Source: Marinomonas rhizomae
GTDB lineage: Bacteria > Pseudomonadota > Gammaproteobacteria > Pseudomonadales > Marinomonadaceae
Reading direction: 5' to 3'
DNA length: 64,000 nucleotides
Assembly (NCBI RefSeq): GCF_024397855.1
Contig: NZ_CP073343.1
Coordinates: forward strand, 372,001-436,000
In this document: positions 55,100-64,000 of the stretch, piece after piece
How the letters are laid out: each line of letters opens with the position of its first letter
Numbering within the stretch: the stretch's first letter is position 1
Made by a program: the position numbers and the translations under genes
Notes under the pieces: model-generated
What the model was told of the DNA's origin: nothing
What the model saw: the letters and a program-made list of their open reading frames with translations, nothing else
The model's database searches: none

Positions 55100-56065
55100 T
55101 TATTTATTTTGATGTTTGTTTGAGGAGGTTAATGACTTTGGTGGGCAGCCATGAAAACGATTAAAAGCGGCACTGAAATTAGAGGGGTGTTCGTAGCCTA
55201 CCGCATAGGCTGTTTGGGCTACCTGATGGCCTGATGTGAGTAATTCCCATGCCTTGTGCATTCTTGCTTCTAATAACAACTTATAGGGGCTGGTATTGTA
55301 AATGGCATGAAACCCTTGTTTAAGTTTGCTTTCACTAATTCCAATTTTTTGACAGATAAAAGCAATACTCAAAGGTTGGCTCATATGTTGAATCATGAAC
55401 AGCCGAGCTTGCGCGATTTTATGTTCATCCCCAAGGCTAATACCTAGACTTTGGGGCTCGATCATAGTGTTTGTTTGAAGTCGTTCAATCTGTTCGCTAA
55501 GTAAGTTGAGCACCAGAATATTTTTTTCTAAAGGTCGTTCAGTATGATCAGATAACGCTAGATGCATCAGTCTATTGATATAGTGTTGGGTATTTTTAGA
55601 CGTTTTTATATGTTGATGTTGGCGAGGTAAAGGAATTTTGTCTGCTTGAAACTCGAATGGGATTTGGTAGCGATTAAAGACACTGCCGTCCACTAATATT
55701 CTTAATTGGCTGGTGGTTTTATTCGCGGCGTACACACGTTTTCCAGAGCTGTTACCAAAGGTGGTGATGGTGGTGTAATTAGGTTCAAAAATGAAATCTT
55801 CAGTATTGTTCTGCTTTGCCTGATAACGAGAATACCCTTCTAAACCATAAGTAAGACTAAGTGTTGATGAGTCTTTTTCTATGGTGCTCTCTTCAACTAA
55901 ATCTTGCGTTGGTGTGTAACGTGAATAAGCAATAGATAGCCCAGGTTCTATAATAAACCGGTCTATATAACATTCTCCTAGTTGAGAAGAAATAGCCTGT
56001 CTTTGCCAACCAGATTGAAGGTTTGTGACAGCTGTTAATGCATTTTTATTCACTAGAAAGGCCAT
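55100..56065 (-). CDS. AraC-family regulator, PchR-like
   Basis: 321 residues. The N-terminal sensor part resembles siderophore-responsive AraC proteins such as PchR and YbtA. Two C-terminal helix-turn-helix motifs are visible: LSIAFICQKIGISESKLKQG and VAQTAYAVGYEHPSNFSAAF. It is divergent from the TonB receptor gene, with a Fur-box-like site between them, exactly as in regulated siderophore uptake loci. The inferred role is activation of the receptor operon by an imported chelate. Confidence 0.88.
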   Translation of the reverse strand: MAFLVNKNALTAVTNLQSGWQRQAISSQLGECYIDRFIIEPGLSIAYSRYTPTQDLVEESTIEKDSSTLSLTYGLEGYSRYQAKQNNTEDFIFEPNYTTITTFGNSSGKRVYAANKTTSQLRILVDGSVFNRYQIPFEFQADKIPLPRQHQHIKTSKNTQHYINRLMHLALSDHTERPLEKNILVLNLLSEQIERLQTNTMIEPQSLGISLGDEHKIAQARLFMIQHMSQPLSIAFICQKIGISESKLKQGFHAIYNTSPYKLLLEARMHKAWELLTSGHQVAQTAYAVGYEHPSNFSAAFNRFHGCPPKSLTSSNKHQNK

Positions 56066-56136
56066 GATTTTTCCCGCTCTTTATGCGATTTGAACGTATT
56101 GAATATGAATATTAACGAAATGAATAAGCAATCAAA

Positions 56137-56164
56137 TGATAATCAATCTCAATTAATATTATCA
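56137..56164. promoter_or_regulatory. Fur-box-like site before the TonB receptor gene
   Basis: TGATAATCAATCTCA (56137-56151) matches the 7-1-7 Fur core TGATAAT-N-ATTATCA at 12 of 14 positions. A perfect right half ATTATCA follows at 56158-56164. It lies about 50-75 bases before the receptor start. Confidence 0.6.
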
Positions 56165-56211
56165 TCTTTCTCTATAGCGTAAAGCATTAATTACGAGAAA
56201 GAGAAAGTGAG

Positions 56212-58224
56212 ATGAAACGAAAAACAGTATTCAAGATTGAATTAATGATCGGTGCTTTAGCACTGCTTCCTGTATCTATTCTTGCTCAAGAAGATACTGG
56301 ACAAAAAAGTACGACTTTGTTACCTGAATTGATGGTGACAGCGGATAAAAAGCAGCAAACCTTATCGAAAGCAACATCGCATGCAACTGTCTACGATACC
56401 GAAGTATTGCAGCAAGATGGCGTAGATAGCTTAGCGAAACTGGAAGGTCGAGTTGCTGGTTTGAGCTTTCAACCATTTGGGCAGTCTGGTATTAACTCTC
56501 CTGTTATTAGAGGCTTGACGGCAAATTTTAATGCGCTGTCTAGTTCTACTTTGCTAATGGTTGATGGTGTACCCACGTTAACCGCTCAGGGGTTCGAAAA
56601 TAATCTTGTTGATATCGATCGGGTTGAGGTGCTGCGTGGCCCGCAATCAACTGTATATGGCCACAATGCTGAAGTTGGTGTGGTTTCTATTTTTAGTAAT
56701 GATCTAGTCGGGGAAGACAAGACAATGTTGGGCGTTGAAGTTGGTAGCCGAGACAAACAAAGAGTACAGCTTTCAACTAGCCAGACCTTGGTTGAAGATG
56801 AGGTCTATATCAGCTTGTCAGGGGAGTTTCTAGAGCAGGATGGTTTTATTGATAATGCCACGACGGGAAATAAGGCGGACGATAAAGAACGGCAGAACTT
56901 AAATGCAGGATTACGTTGGTTAATCTCTAACAAAACAGACGTGGTTGTTCGTTATCGCCGACAAGCCTATGACGATGATGCGATGTTATGGGGTTCACCT
57001 AGTGGAAAACGGGCCACGGTAGCATCAGCAACGGACAGCTGGAATCACTCTGTAGGTCAAACGTTCTCGATTAATGCCAATCATGAATTGCCATCAGGAG
57101 TGCGTCTTAATTCGGTCACGGCGTATAACGATTATAGAGATAAAGTACAGCAAGATACGGATTTCCAACCATCAGAAAGCACTTATATTGGTCGAGATCA
57201 TCATCTTCGGACCTTATCCCAAGAGTTTCGTCTAGAGGGAAACTTAGGAGAAGCAGACTGGTTATTCGGTGCTTATTTAGAACGCCAAGATCATGATTTG
57301 CGTACGCTTTCCAAAACTTTTTTTGGTTTGAGTGATTTACAAGCCCAGCAAACGGGTAATTCCTATGCGCTTTTCACTAATTGGACAATGCCGATCAGCT
57401 CGGATCTTTCTGTTATTGCGGGTATTCGAGCTTCGCGAGACGAGGTAAAGCTAAATCCTTCTATCGCACAAGAAAAGTCTAAAAGTTGGACTGATCTAAC
57501 GCCTCAGTTAACTCTAAAATACGATATTAATTCTGACCATATGCTTTACGCCAGCTATGCAGAAGGGATTCGCTCTGGTGGTTTTAATACTGTTTCTCCA
57601 GCCGTTAATTATTCATCTTATGATCCAGAAAAAAACCAAAGTTTTGAGCTCGGGTTAAAGGGCGATCTATCAGATAAACCGCTACGTTACACCCTGTCTG
57701 CCTATCATATGGATATAAAAAATATGCAAGTTACTCAGATGCCAACTGTAGGTTTGATTTATTTGACTAACGCAGCTGATGCCACTTCAGATGGTTTGGA
57801 AGCCTCTCTTGAGTATTACTTCAATGAAAGCTGGAGCACGGAAATTGGTGTGGCTTGGAATAAAACACGATTCGATCGTTTTATTGATGGTAACAATGAC
57901 TATTCAGGTAATCGAAATCCTTTTGCTCCTGAAATGAATGGCCATTTATCGCTGCGTTATGAGGATGTAGGTGGTTGGTCTGTGGCAGCTAGTCTAGTTG
58001 GAAGCAGCGCGGTCTATCTTGATGCGGCGAACAAGTATCAACAAAAAGGTTATGAGCTTGTCCATGTCTCCGCGAGTTATCCACTGACTGATAAAGCGTC
58101 TTTGTCAACGTATGTTAATAATCTGCAAGACCGTCAATTTGATGCTGTTGGTTATCAAAATGGCTACGTGACAGTTTACAGCCCGCCAAGAGAATATGGC
58201 GTGAAATTCACCTTAGAGCTTTAA
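56212..58224 (+). CDS. TonB-dependent outer-membrane receptor
   Basis: 670 residues. A signal peptide (ELMIGALALLPVSILA) precedes a TonB-box-like ELMVTADK and the plug domain (about 50-160, with IDRVEVLRGPQSTVYGHNAE). A 22-strand barrel follows, with QNGYVTVYSPPREYGVKFT at the C-terminus and a terminal aromatic/Leu residue. It imports a bulky ligand, most often a ferric chelate. The Fur-like site and PchR-like regulator support iron. It is first of four plus-strand genes that look like one transcript. Confidence 0.93.
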   Translation: MKRKTVFKIELMIGALALLPVSILAQEDTGQKSTTLLPELMVTADKKQQTLSKATSHATVYDTEVLQQDGVDSLAKLEGRVAGLSFQPFGQSGINSPVIRGLTANFNALSSSTLLMVDGVPTLTAQGFENNLVDIDRVEVLRGPQSTVYGHNAEVGVVSIFSNDLVGEDKTMLGVEVGSRDKQRVQLSTSQTLVEDEVYISLSGEFLEQDGFIDNATTGNKADDKERQNLNAGLRWLISNKTDVVVRYRRQAYDDDAMLWGSPSGKRATVASATDSWNHSVGQTFSINANHELPSGVRLNSVTAYNDYRDKVQQDTDFQPSESTYIGRDHHLRTLSQEFRLEGNLGEADWLFGAYLERQDHDLRTLSKTFFGLSDLQAQQTGNSYALFTNWTMPISSDLSVIAGIRASRDEVKLNPSIAQEKSKSWTDLTPQLTLKYDINSDHMLYASYAEGIRSGGFNTVSPAVNYSSYDPEKNQSFELGLKGDLSDKPLRYTLSAYHMDIKNMQVTQMPTVGLIYLTNAADATSDGLEASLEYYFNESWSTEIGVAWNKTRFDRFIDGNNDYSGNRNPFAPEMNGHLSLRYEDVGGWSVAASLVGSSAVYLDAANKYQQKGYELVHVSASYPLTDKASLSTYVNNLQDRQFDAVGYQNGYVTVYSPPREYGVKFTLEL

Positions 58225-58237
58225 CGGAGATATGGAT

Positions 58238-59269
58238 ATGACTAAGTTGGATTGTCATGAGTTACAAACATTTTGGGATCTGGCCGGTTCGCAAGTGAAG
58301 ATAAAAGCGCTTGAAGTTGCATTATCTCGATCTTTGTTTGATGTATTGCTAGAGCCTTGCTCGATAGAAGAGATAGCCCATAAATTGGCGATGCCATCAA
58401 CCAATATCAAGGGATGGATAGACCTTTTATGGAGTATGGGCTGCGTTGATACGGCTGTTGATAATAAATATATAACGAGTGCTTTAGCAAAACGTTATAT
58501 GACGAGTGTTTCAGCAATGGATTGTTCGCAAGCTTTGCAATTTCGCTTTCAAACGTTAAGACACTTTACTGAACAATTTGAAGCACTACTGTATGTGCCA
58601 AAGAATCATAACGCTTTATCTTCAGCTATGGCGCCATTATGGGCAAAAGCAGCTAAAGCACAGATTTTTCAAGAGCAGCGTGCGGTGACTGTGCCAGCAC
58701 TCGACCGTATCCTTGATCGTGTGCTAAACGTGACTATTGCTGAAGAAACACCACTGCATTTTTTAGATTTAGGTGGCGGACCTGGATTGGTCGCTCTGTC
58801 ACTTGTACGCCACTTTCCAAACTCCACGGGCGTGTTATTTGATTTCCCTGAAACGGCAAAAGTAGCATACAAAAATGTCATAGCAGAGAAGTTGGAACAT
58901 CGTATTGAAGTGCAGTCGGGTGATTTGAATAAGCAATCACCAAATGGGCAATTTGATTTGATTTGGTGTTCTTCTGTATTGCATTTTTTAGATGATGCTA
59001 ATGCAGCGATAAAACGGATCTCGGCGTTACTTAAACCGAATGGCATCTTATTGATTCTTCATGCCGAGCAAACCGCTGAAAAGAAACAGTGTGAAGGTGT
59101 TTTACCCTTTTATTTACCTATGGTTATGAAAGGCAACTATCTACCAAAGCAAGGTGAAATTGTTGCGTTGTTAGATCAAAACGGGTTAGACGTTCTGCAA
59201 TCAGAGGAAATAACAGACTTCCCAATGTCGTCTGTGTGGCTTTATTGTGGGAGAAAAGTACAGAGATGA
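58238..59269 (+). CDS. SAM-dependent methyltransferase (O-methyltransferase family)
   Basis: 343 residues from the ATG at 58238, where the GGAGA site is 7 bases upstream (an ATG at 58232 is too close). An N-terminal dimerisation winged helix (about 15-100) precedes the Rossmann domain with the SAM motif LHFLDLGGGPGLVAL. Then come GVLFDFPETAKVA, FDLIWCSSVLHFL and LLKPNGILLI. This is the acetylserotonin/hydroxyindole O-methyltransferase fold. A methyltransferase inside a receptor-transporter operon is unusual. It might modify the imported compound or make a methylated ligand. Confidence 0.88.
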   Translation: MTKLDCHELQTFWDLAGSQVKIKALEVALSRSLFDVLLEPCSIEEIAHKLAMPSTNIKGWIDLLWSMGCVDTAVDNKYITSALAKRYMTSVSAMDCSQALQFRFQTLRHFTEQFEALLYVPKNHNALSSAMAPLWAKAAKAQIFQEQRAVTVPALDRILDRVLNVTIAEETPLHFLDLGGGPGLVALSLVRHFPNSTGVLFDFPETAKVAYKNVIAEKLEHRIEVQSGDLNKQSPNGQFDLIWCSSVLHFLDDANAAIKRISALLKPNGILLILHAEQTAEKKQCEGVLPFYLPMVMKGNYLPKQGEIVALLDQNGLDVLQSEEITDFPMSSVWLYCGRKVQR

Positions 59270-60498
59270 AATCCCCTTACTTTTATCTCCATTGGGTTAT
59301 TGGATGGTGTAATTTTACTCTGACGGCTTCATCAATTTATCTCTATCTTGGTGTGCCATTGATGATGAGAGAATATGGTTGGAGTGGTACAGATATTGGT
59401 TTGTTTCAAGTATCCGGTCTGCCAGTCATGCTTAAATTTTTAATGGCATCGCCGATTGATATTTTTCGTTTTCAGCAGTCGAACTATCTTAAATGGAGTG
59501 CATTGCTTGGTGGCGGCTTCATTTGTTGCCTGACGATGCTATCTCTAGCAGACATTGAAATAACAACTTTTAAGACACTATTTATTATTGCCGTGTGTAC
59601 CACCTTGATAACGTCTTGGCTGGATGTACCTATTAACGCGTTTGCTATTCAGCGTTTCCCAGAAAATGAACGTCCTAAAACGGGCGCTATACGTTCGGCT
59701 GTGACGGCACTAGCTTCGGTTGTTGGTGGGGGGGCCATGCTATTGGTGTATGCACGCTTTGGTTGGGCGTGGCCTTTTTATATATTCGGCTTAATGGCTT
59801 TGCTTTGCGGTGTTCTGTTGTATATAGCCCATGTTCGTTATCCGCTGATAGAAAGTGAAAGTTTTAATTCAGAAAATCCCTCAACAGTTACATCACGAGG
59901 GTCGCTTTTTGTCATGTGGAAAGGCTATTTTCAACGACCCGATATGGTGATGTGGAACATTATCCTTGTGCTCTACTTTCCTTTTATTGGTGCCGCTTGG
60001 CTGTATCTTAAACCCGTTATGTTAGATCTTGGGCTGAGCATAGATAACATTGCATGGATTGCTAGTTGCAGCGGTGTGTTCGCAGCGTTATCGGGTTTTT
60101 GTTATAGCCTTTGTATTGCTCGTATATCGCCTTATCGAGCCTTATTCGCCTTTTCTGTGATGAATGTGATTGCATTGTTAGGAATGTGTCTTGCTGTCGC
60201 TATGGAGTGGTCGGATTGGCGTCTTATATGTGCTGTGTTTGTTGTGGCAATTGCGCTTGGCCTTTCATCTGGCGTGTTGTTTGGCTTGATTATGATTCAC
60301 AGTCGTCCGCATTTGTCTGCCAGCGATTATGGCTTACAGACCAGCTTATTTTCTTTGTCTCGTATTTTGGTGCCTATTTCTGCTGGCATAATTCTCGATC
60401 GCACGGGGTATGTTGGCATGTTTACCTGGCTTGTAGCTGGGGCATTGGTAGCTTGCTGCCTGTCATTTTATTGGATGTTTAAAAAGGAAAAATCATGA
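59266..60498 (+). CDS. MFS transporter, AmpG/RhtX-FptX-like
   Basis: 410 residues with about 12 membrane helices. ATG 59266 overlaps the methyltransferase stop as ATGA. The N-terminal segment (SSIYLYLGVPLMMREYGWSG, then FQVSGLPVMLKFL) is typical of the AmpG-like branch, which includes the siderophore importers RhtX and FptX. In such loci it moves the chelate from periplasm to cytosol in place of an ABC transporter. Direction here is inferred from context. Confidence 0.85.
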   Translation: MKSPYFYLHWVIGWCNFTLTASSIYLYLGVPLMMREYGWSGTDIGLFQVSGLPVMLKFLMASPIDIFRFQQSNYLKWSALLGGGFICCLTMLSLADIEITTFKTLFIIAVCTTLITSWLDVPINAFAIQRFPENERPKTGAIRSAVTALASVVGGGAMLLVYARFGWAWPFYIFGLMALLCGVLLYIAHVRYPLIESESFNSENPSTVTSRGSLFVMWKGYFQRPDMVMWNIILVLYFPFIGAAWLYLKPVMLDLGLSIDNIAWIASCSGVFAALSGFCYSLCIARISPYRALFAFSVMNVIALLGMCLAVAMEWSDWRLICAVFVVAIALGLSSGVLFGLIMIHSRPHLSASDYGLQTSLFSLSRILVPISAGIILDRTGYVGMFTWLVAGALVACCLSFYWMFKKEKS

Positions 60499-60773
60499 TA
60501 AACGATAAAAATAGTCAATTAGACTCATTGATGCTTAATGAACCAACAAGGCAAGAGTTAATGAAAGTTGCCCCTAAAAAATGGAAGATGATGTTGCTCG
60601 TTTGGGTGACTATTTACCCGTTGTTGAACATCTTCTTTCCTTTACTAACTCCTTATATTGGCGACTTCTCTTTACCTATCAGGCTATTCATTATGACTGT
60701 TGTTATTGTGCCAATTATGAGCTTTATTCTGGGAGGGTTGCAAAAGAAGTTTTTTGCTTGGTTGCGCAAATAA
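60495..60773 (+). CDS. Small membrane protein at the end of the TonB receptor operon
   Basis: 92 residues with two hydrophobic helices (about 31-52 and 63-83) and a positively charged C-terminus (LQKKFFAWLRK). Its ATG overlaps the MFS stop as ATGA, so it belongs to the operon. No family is recognised with certainty. It may assist the MFS transporter. Confidence 0.75.
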   Translation: MINDKNSQLDSLMLNEPTRQELMKVAPKKWKMMLLVWVTIYPLLNIFFPLLTPYIGDFSLPIRLFIMTVVIVPIMSFILGGLQKKFFAWLRK

Positions 60774-60919
60774 AGAGACAGGGTTGGCTGTGTAGCCTAA
60801 CGTTTTTTTGTAATTAGTACAAAGCTTTTCAGAATGCTACAAAAAAACTATCGTGCTAATGGGAAACATCCGCTACTCTTTAATGCATATCTAATTGTGA
60901 TTGTTAAGGGAAGCATTAA

Positions 60920-62233
60920 ATGTTATTTGGAAACAACAAACTATTATCTAGAATTAAAGAGTTAGAAACAGAGCTTGCTTCCTTTCAAGAAACGCAAGCT
61001 GACCTTCGACAAGAAATGTTGTATTTTTCCATGACTTCAGACGGAAAAATAGTTGATGCAAATACACTTTTTTTAAAATCCAGTGGTTTTGAGAAAACTG
61101 AATTAGTAGGTAAAAACATTAAAGACTTCATTCTTGGTAAGTCTTTAGAAAAAGATCATAGTCAAAAAATGTTGTCTGCAATTAGTGGAAAAAAGCATTG
61201 GCATGGCGCTTTGCAAATAGAAAGTAGAAATGGCAAAGAGGTTTGGTATCGAGCGACGGTTCAGCCGAAAAAAGTCGCTGACGGTTCGATTATGCTGGAG
61301 TCTTATGCGACGGAACTAACGAGAACGATTTCACACTCGAAAGAAGTGGAAGACATGTTAGCGGCATTGCACCGATCATCTGCAGTAATAGAATTTAGCC
61401 TAGACGGCATTATCTTAAATGCTAACGACAATTTCTTAAAGGGCATGGGATATTCTAAAAGCCAAATAGTTGGCCAGCACCACAGAATGTTTTGTGAACC
61501 GAAAGAAGCTGAGTCGCAGGAATATAAACAGTTTTGGCAGCGACTGCGTTCTGGTGAATTTGTTTCAGATCGATTCAAAAGAATTGATAGTCACGGACAT
61601 GATGTTTGGTTAGAAGCATCTTATAACCCAATACATGACGAAAGTGGCGAACTGTATAAAGTGGTTAAATTTGCTACGGTTATTACCGAACAAATGAATC
61701 GTGAGTTTGCGATTTCAGAAACCTCTCAGGTAGCTTACAATATATCTCAAAAAAGCGATCAAGATGCCATCAATGGGAAAAAAGTCATCGAGTCTACTGT
61801 CCAAACGATGAATGAATTGTCTACGCAAATGAGCGAAGCAAGCAAGGGCATCTTCGAACTGAATACTCAATCAATGAAAGTGGCTAACTTGGTTGAAAGT
61901 ATTCGAGGAATTGCCGATCAAACTAATTTACTTGCGCTTAATGCCGCAATAGAAGCTGCTAGAGCCGGAGAGCAGGGTCGGGGTTTTGCTGTTGTTGCTG
62001 ATGAAGTAAGGCAGCTTGCTTCTAGAACCAGTTCGGCGACAGAAGAAATTATTAGTGTGGTAGGGGACAATAAAAAACTCACAGAACAGGCAGTCTCGCT
62101 AATTGAAGAAAGTATGGAAAAGGCTCAGAAAGCCCTCGATCTTTCAACCGAAGCAGGTCATGTGATGAATGACATTCAGGAAGGCGCAAAACAAGTTGTT
62201 GATGCGGTAAGTCAATTTAACAACAAATTATAA
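60920..62233 (+). CDS. Soluble PAS-PAS methyl-accepting chemotaxis protein
   Basis: 437 residues with no membrane helix. A short coiled coil ([20 protein letters not shown]) is followed by two PAS domains (about 30-140 and 150-265; [17 protein letters not shown] and [17 protein letters not shown]). The signalling domain has its hairpin tip at [20 protein letters not shown] near residue 335. Such cytosolic chemoreceptors usually sense redox or energy state through a PAS cofactor. The helical bundle is short and no C-terminal pentapeptide for CheR is present. Confidence 0.92.
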   Translation: MLFGNNKLLSRIKELETELASFQETQADLRQEMLYFSMTSDGKIVDANTLFLKSSGFEKTELVGKNIKDFILGKSLEKDHSQKMLSAISGKKHWHGALQIESRNGKEVWYRATVQPKKVADGSIMLESYATELTRTISHSKEVEDMLAALHRSSAVIEFSLDGIILNANDNFLKGMGYSKSQIVGQHHRMFCEPKEAESQEYKQFWQRLRSGEFVSDRFKRIDSHGHDVWLEASYNPIHDESGELYKVVKFATVITEQMNREFAISETSQVAYNISQKSDQDAINGKKVIESTVQTMNELSTQMSEASKGIFELNTQSMKVANLVESIRGIADQTNLLALNAAIEAARAGEQGRGFAVVADEVRQLASRTSSATEEIISVVGDNKKLTEQAVSLIEESMEKAQKALDLSTEAGHVMNDIQEGAKQVVDAVSQFNNKL

Positions 62234-62261
62234 CCCTTCTGGAAGTTCACAACCGCTATGT

Positions 62262-62300
62262 AAATTCCCCTAAGCGTTTTTCGCTTAGGGGAATTTTTCG
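62262..62300 (+). terminator. Rho-independent terminator after the chemoreceptor gene
   Basis: A perfect 15-bp stem (aaattcccctaagcg / cgcttaggggaattt) with a 5-base loop and T run. Confidence 0.92.
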
Positions 62301-62321
62301 TTAAGTAGAGAGCCCCAGTTA

Positions 62322-63440
62322 CTAAAACAACGTCATCTGGTCACCTTCTTTTGGCGGAACCGTAAAATGACGGCAATCGAGATAACTCAGTCGGTTGTCA
62401 TCCAATCCATACTTGCGTCGCGCCACGTGAAAGCGTTGGTTAATCAAATCCGCAAAAATGCCTTCCCCTGTCATACGCTTGCTAAACCTACTGTCGTAGA
62501 ACTTGCCGCCACGCATGTCCATAATACGCTGCAAAATATGCTCAGCACGTTCTGGGTAGTGCTGGTGGAGCCAATCTGCAAACAAAGGCGCAACCTCGTG
62601 AGGCAAACGCAACATGATGTAATTGATGGATTGTGCGCCAACCTCAGCACAGGCAGCAACTATTTCTTCTAGTTCGTTATCATTAATAAAAGGAATCACT
62701 GGTGCGACAAGAACCGAAACCGGAATGCTTGCTTCTCGTAAGGTTTTAATCACCTGTAAACGTGTCTTTCCAGACGCCGTTCTGGGTTCCAAAATACGCT
62801 TTAAATCGTTATTCAGTGTCGTCACGCTGATTGCCACATGGATGAGCTTTTTCTCTGCCATTTGCGTGAGCAAATCTATGTCTCTGAGTATCAAGGTGCT
62901 CTTGGAGATCAGTGAAATTGGCTGATTGTGCGCCAAAGCAATTTCTAATAATTGCCGCGTGATCTTGAGTTGTTTCTCAATCGGCTGATAAGCATCGGTA
63001 TTAATACCTAATGCAATGGGTTCACAACGATAATTTGGGTGTGCCAATTCTTCTGCAAACAAAAACACCGCATTGGTCTTCGCAACCAGCTTGGTTTCAA
63101 AGTCCAATCCAGGCGACAAATCTAAATACGCATGAGTCGGACGAGCAAAACAATACACACAACCATGCTCACAGCCTTTATAAGGGTTTACTGACAGGCG
63201 AAAAGGAATATCAGGAGATGAATTACGACTAATGATGCTTTTTGCGCGTTCATAGCGAACTTCCGTCTTGGGTGATGATGTTTCCAGCAAAGCAATGGCT
63301 TCGTCATTTTCATCGACTTCCACCAAGGTAATTGCAAAGCGTCCCGCCATATTATTGGCAGTACCGCGCCCCTTGATCGGATTATTTAGAGGGGATTTCT
63401 CACCTTTTTGATCGCTGTTGTTGGTAGAAGAAGCAGACAT
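62322..63440 (-). CDS. PA0069-family radical SAM protein
   Basis: 372 residues from ATG 63440, with GGGGGA just before it; ATGs at 63452 and 63494 are alternatives. The iron-sulfur motif is CEHGCVYC (Cys90, Cys94, Cys97), in the SplB-like arrangement CxxxCxxC. Further on come LGINTDAYQPIEKQ, ISLISKSTLILRD and VSVLVAPVIPFIND. The family is related to spore photoproduct lyase but its reaction is unknown. A cytosolic, oxygen-sensitive enzyme is expected. Confidence 0.9.
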   Translation of the reverse strand: MSASSTNNSDQKGEKSPLNNPIKGRGTANNMAGRFAITLVEVDENDEAIALLETSSPKTEVRYERAKSIISRNSSPDIPFRLSVNPYKGCEHGCVYCFARPTHAYLDLSPGLDFETKLVAKTNAVFLFAEELAHPNYRCEPIALGINTDAYQPIEKQLKITRQLLEIALAHNQPISLISKSTLILRDIDLLTQMAEKKLIHVAISVTTLNNDLKRILEPRTASGKTRLQVIKTLREASIPVSVLVAPVIPFINDNELEEIVAACAEVGAQSINYIMLRLPHEVAPLFADWLHQHYPERAEHILQRIMDMRGGKFYDSRFSKRMTGEGIFADLINQRFHVARRKYGLDDNRLSYLDCRHFTVPPKEGDQMTLF

Positions 63441-63522
63441 AAAATCCCCCATAACGCTGTATATATAACCAGTATATTGGGTGTTGGGTTTCAATAAAGC
63501 AAGTTTTCTTTTGTTTGCTTAT

Positions 63523-64000
63523 CTACAGAGACACATTACGTTTTTGCCGCATCAGGAATACAAAAGCGATGCCACCGACAAGGCCAGTAAGAATACCGAT
63601 TGGCATGTCTTCGGGTGGCATGATAATTCTGGAAGCAATGTCCGCTGCGACGAGGAACAGAGCGCCGGATAACGCCGATAACGGCAGGACTTTGCGATAA
63701 TCGCCACCAACCAACAAGCGTACGATATGCGGCACCATCAAGCCGACAAAGCCGATGACACCAGAAAACGCCACCGCCGCGCCAGTCAGCAGCGCGCAGA
63801 CAACAATCACGATCAGGCGGAAGCGTTCGACCGGAACGCCCAAGGTGCTGGCGCTTTCATCGCCAAGTGTCATGGCGTTTAGATAACGGGCGTTGTAAAT
63901 CAAATAGCCGGAACCTAATAAAAGCGTGACCAGCGGAAACCAAAGTTGCCCCCACTGAGCAAGGCCCAAGCCGCCGAGCATCCAGAATATCACCGTATGA
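63523..64000 (-). CDS. FecCD-type iron-chelate ABC permease, C-terminal part (cut by window edge)
   Basis: The frame stays open to the window edge, so the start lies outside. The visible 159 residues are the C-terminal half of a BtuC/FecCD permease: LNAMTLGDESASTLGVPVER, then the FSGVIGFVGLMVPHIVRLLVG block, LSALSGALFLVAADIASR, and PIGILTGLVGGIAFVFLMRQ. The LGDESASTLGV loop contacts the ATPase. The full protein would have about ten helices and import ferric siderophore, haem or cobalamin. Metal specificity cannot be told from this part. Confidence 0.93.
   Translation of the reverse strand, partial: HTVIFWMLGGLGLAQWGQLWFPLVTLLLGSGYLIYNARYLNAMTLGDESASTLGVPVERFRLIVIVVCALLTGAAVAFSGVIGFVGLMVPHIVRLLVGGDYRKVLPLSALSGALFLVAADIASRIIMPPEDMPIGILTGLVGGIAFVFLMRQKRNVSL

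Noticed and set aside
1..64000. tRNA, rRNA, CRISPR arrays, prophage or integrase genes
   Set aside because: None were recognised while reading the intergenic regions on both strands; no cloverleaf or regularly spaced repeats were seen. Subtle small RNAs cannot be excluded without covariance searches.

Overview
The window looks like chromosome of a marine gammaproteobacterium of the Marinomonas/Oceanospirillales type. This is an inference from protein flavour and gene content: several LysR and AraC regulators, TRAP and ABC uptake systems, c-di-GMP enzymes, moderate-to-low GC and densely packed genes. I see no rRNA, tRNA, CRISPR array, prophage or intact insertion sequence. The sequence is cut at both ends: a cryptochrome/photolyase gene runs off the left edge and a FecCD-type permease gene runs off the right edge.

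Layout. 1-8.6 kb: cryptochrome, yjdM, a LysR/esterase divergent pair, small enzymes, a GGDEF-EAL protein, an acid phosphatase and an orphan Phd/YefM antitoxin. 8.6-10.9 kb: ahpC-ahpF peroxide defence with a hairpin between the genes. 10.9-17.2 kb: a three-gene signalling operon (periplasmic binding protein, large hybrid histidine kinase, HD-GYP response regulator). 17.2-25.9 kb: a 5-oxoproline locus (pxpABC, a TRAP transporter dctPQM, a D-glutamate cyclase family protein, a divergent amidase and a LysR regulator). 26-37 kb: mixed housekeeping and accessory genes, including a DUF502 gene behind a near-perfect sigma-54 promoter, two paralogous OmpA-type barrels, an Rrf2/flavoprotein divergent pair and an extradiol dioxygenase. 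37.2-45.7 kb: a six-gene glycerol-type ABC importer (glpSTPQUV order), divergent from an AcoR-like sigma-54 activator and with a good -24/-12 promoter. 45.9-55 kb: an EAL protein, RidA, LysR, a lipoprotein, the folate-independent methionine synthase pair mesX-mesD, an AraC/hydrolase pair and an M42-like peptidase. 55.1-60.8 kb: an iron-type locus (PchR-like AraC, Fur-box-like site, TonB receptor, SAM methyltransferase, MFS transporter, small membrane protein), with ATGA overlaps joining its last three genes. 60.9-64 kb: a soluble PAS chemoreceptor, a radical SAM protein and the permease fragment.

The most unusual signal is a family of three dispersed elements of about 270 bp (7.0, 28.7 and 34.7 kb). 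They have long imperfect terminal inverted repeats, nested internal hairpins, and substitutions between copies that keep the base pairing. Two copies are bounded by TTAA. One sits exactly between two convergent genes so that its ends supply both stop codons. It looks like a non-autonomous mobile element (MITE-like) that folds as DNA or RNA. The second candidate for a little-described system is the TonB receptor/methyltransferase/MFS locus at 55-61 kb.
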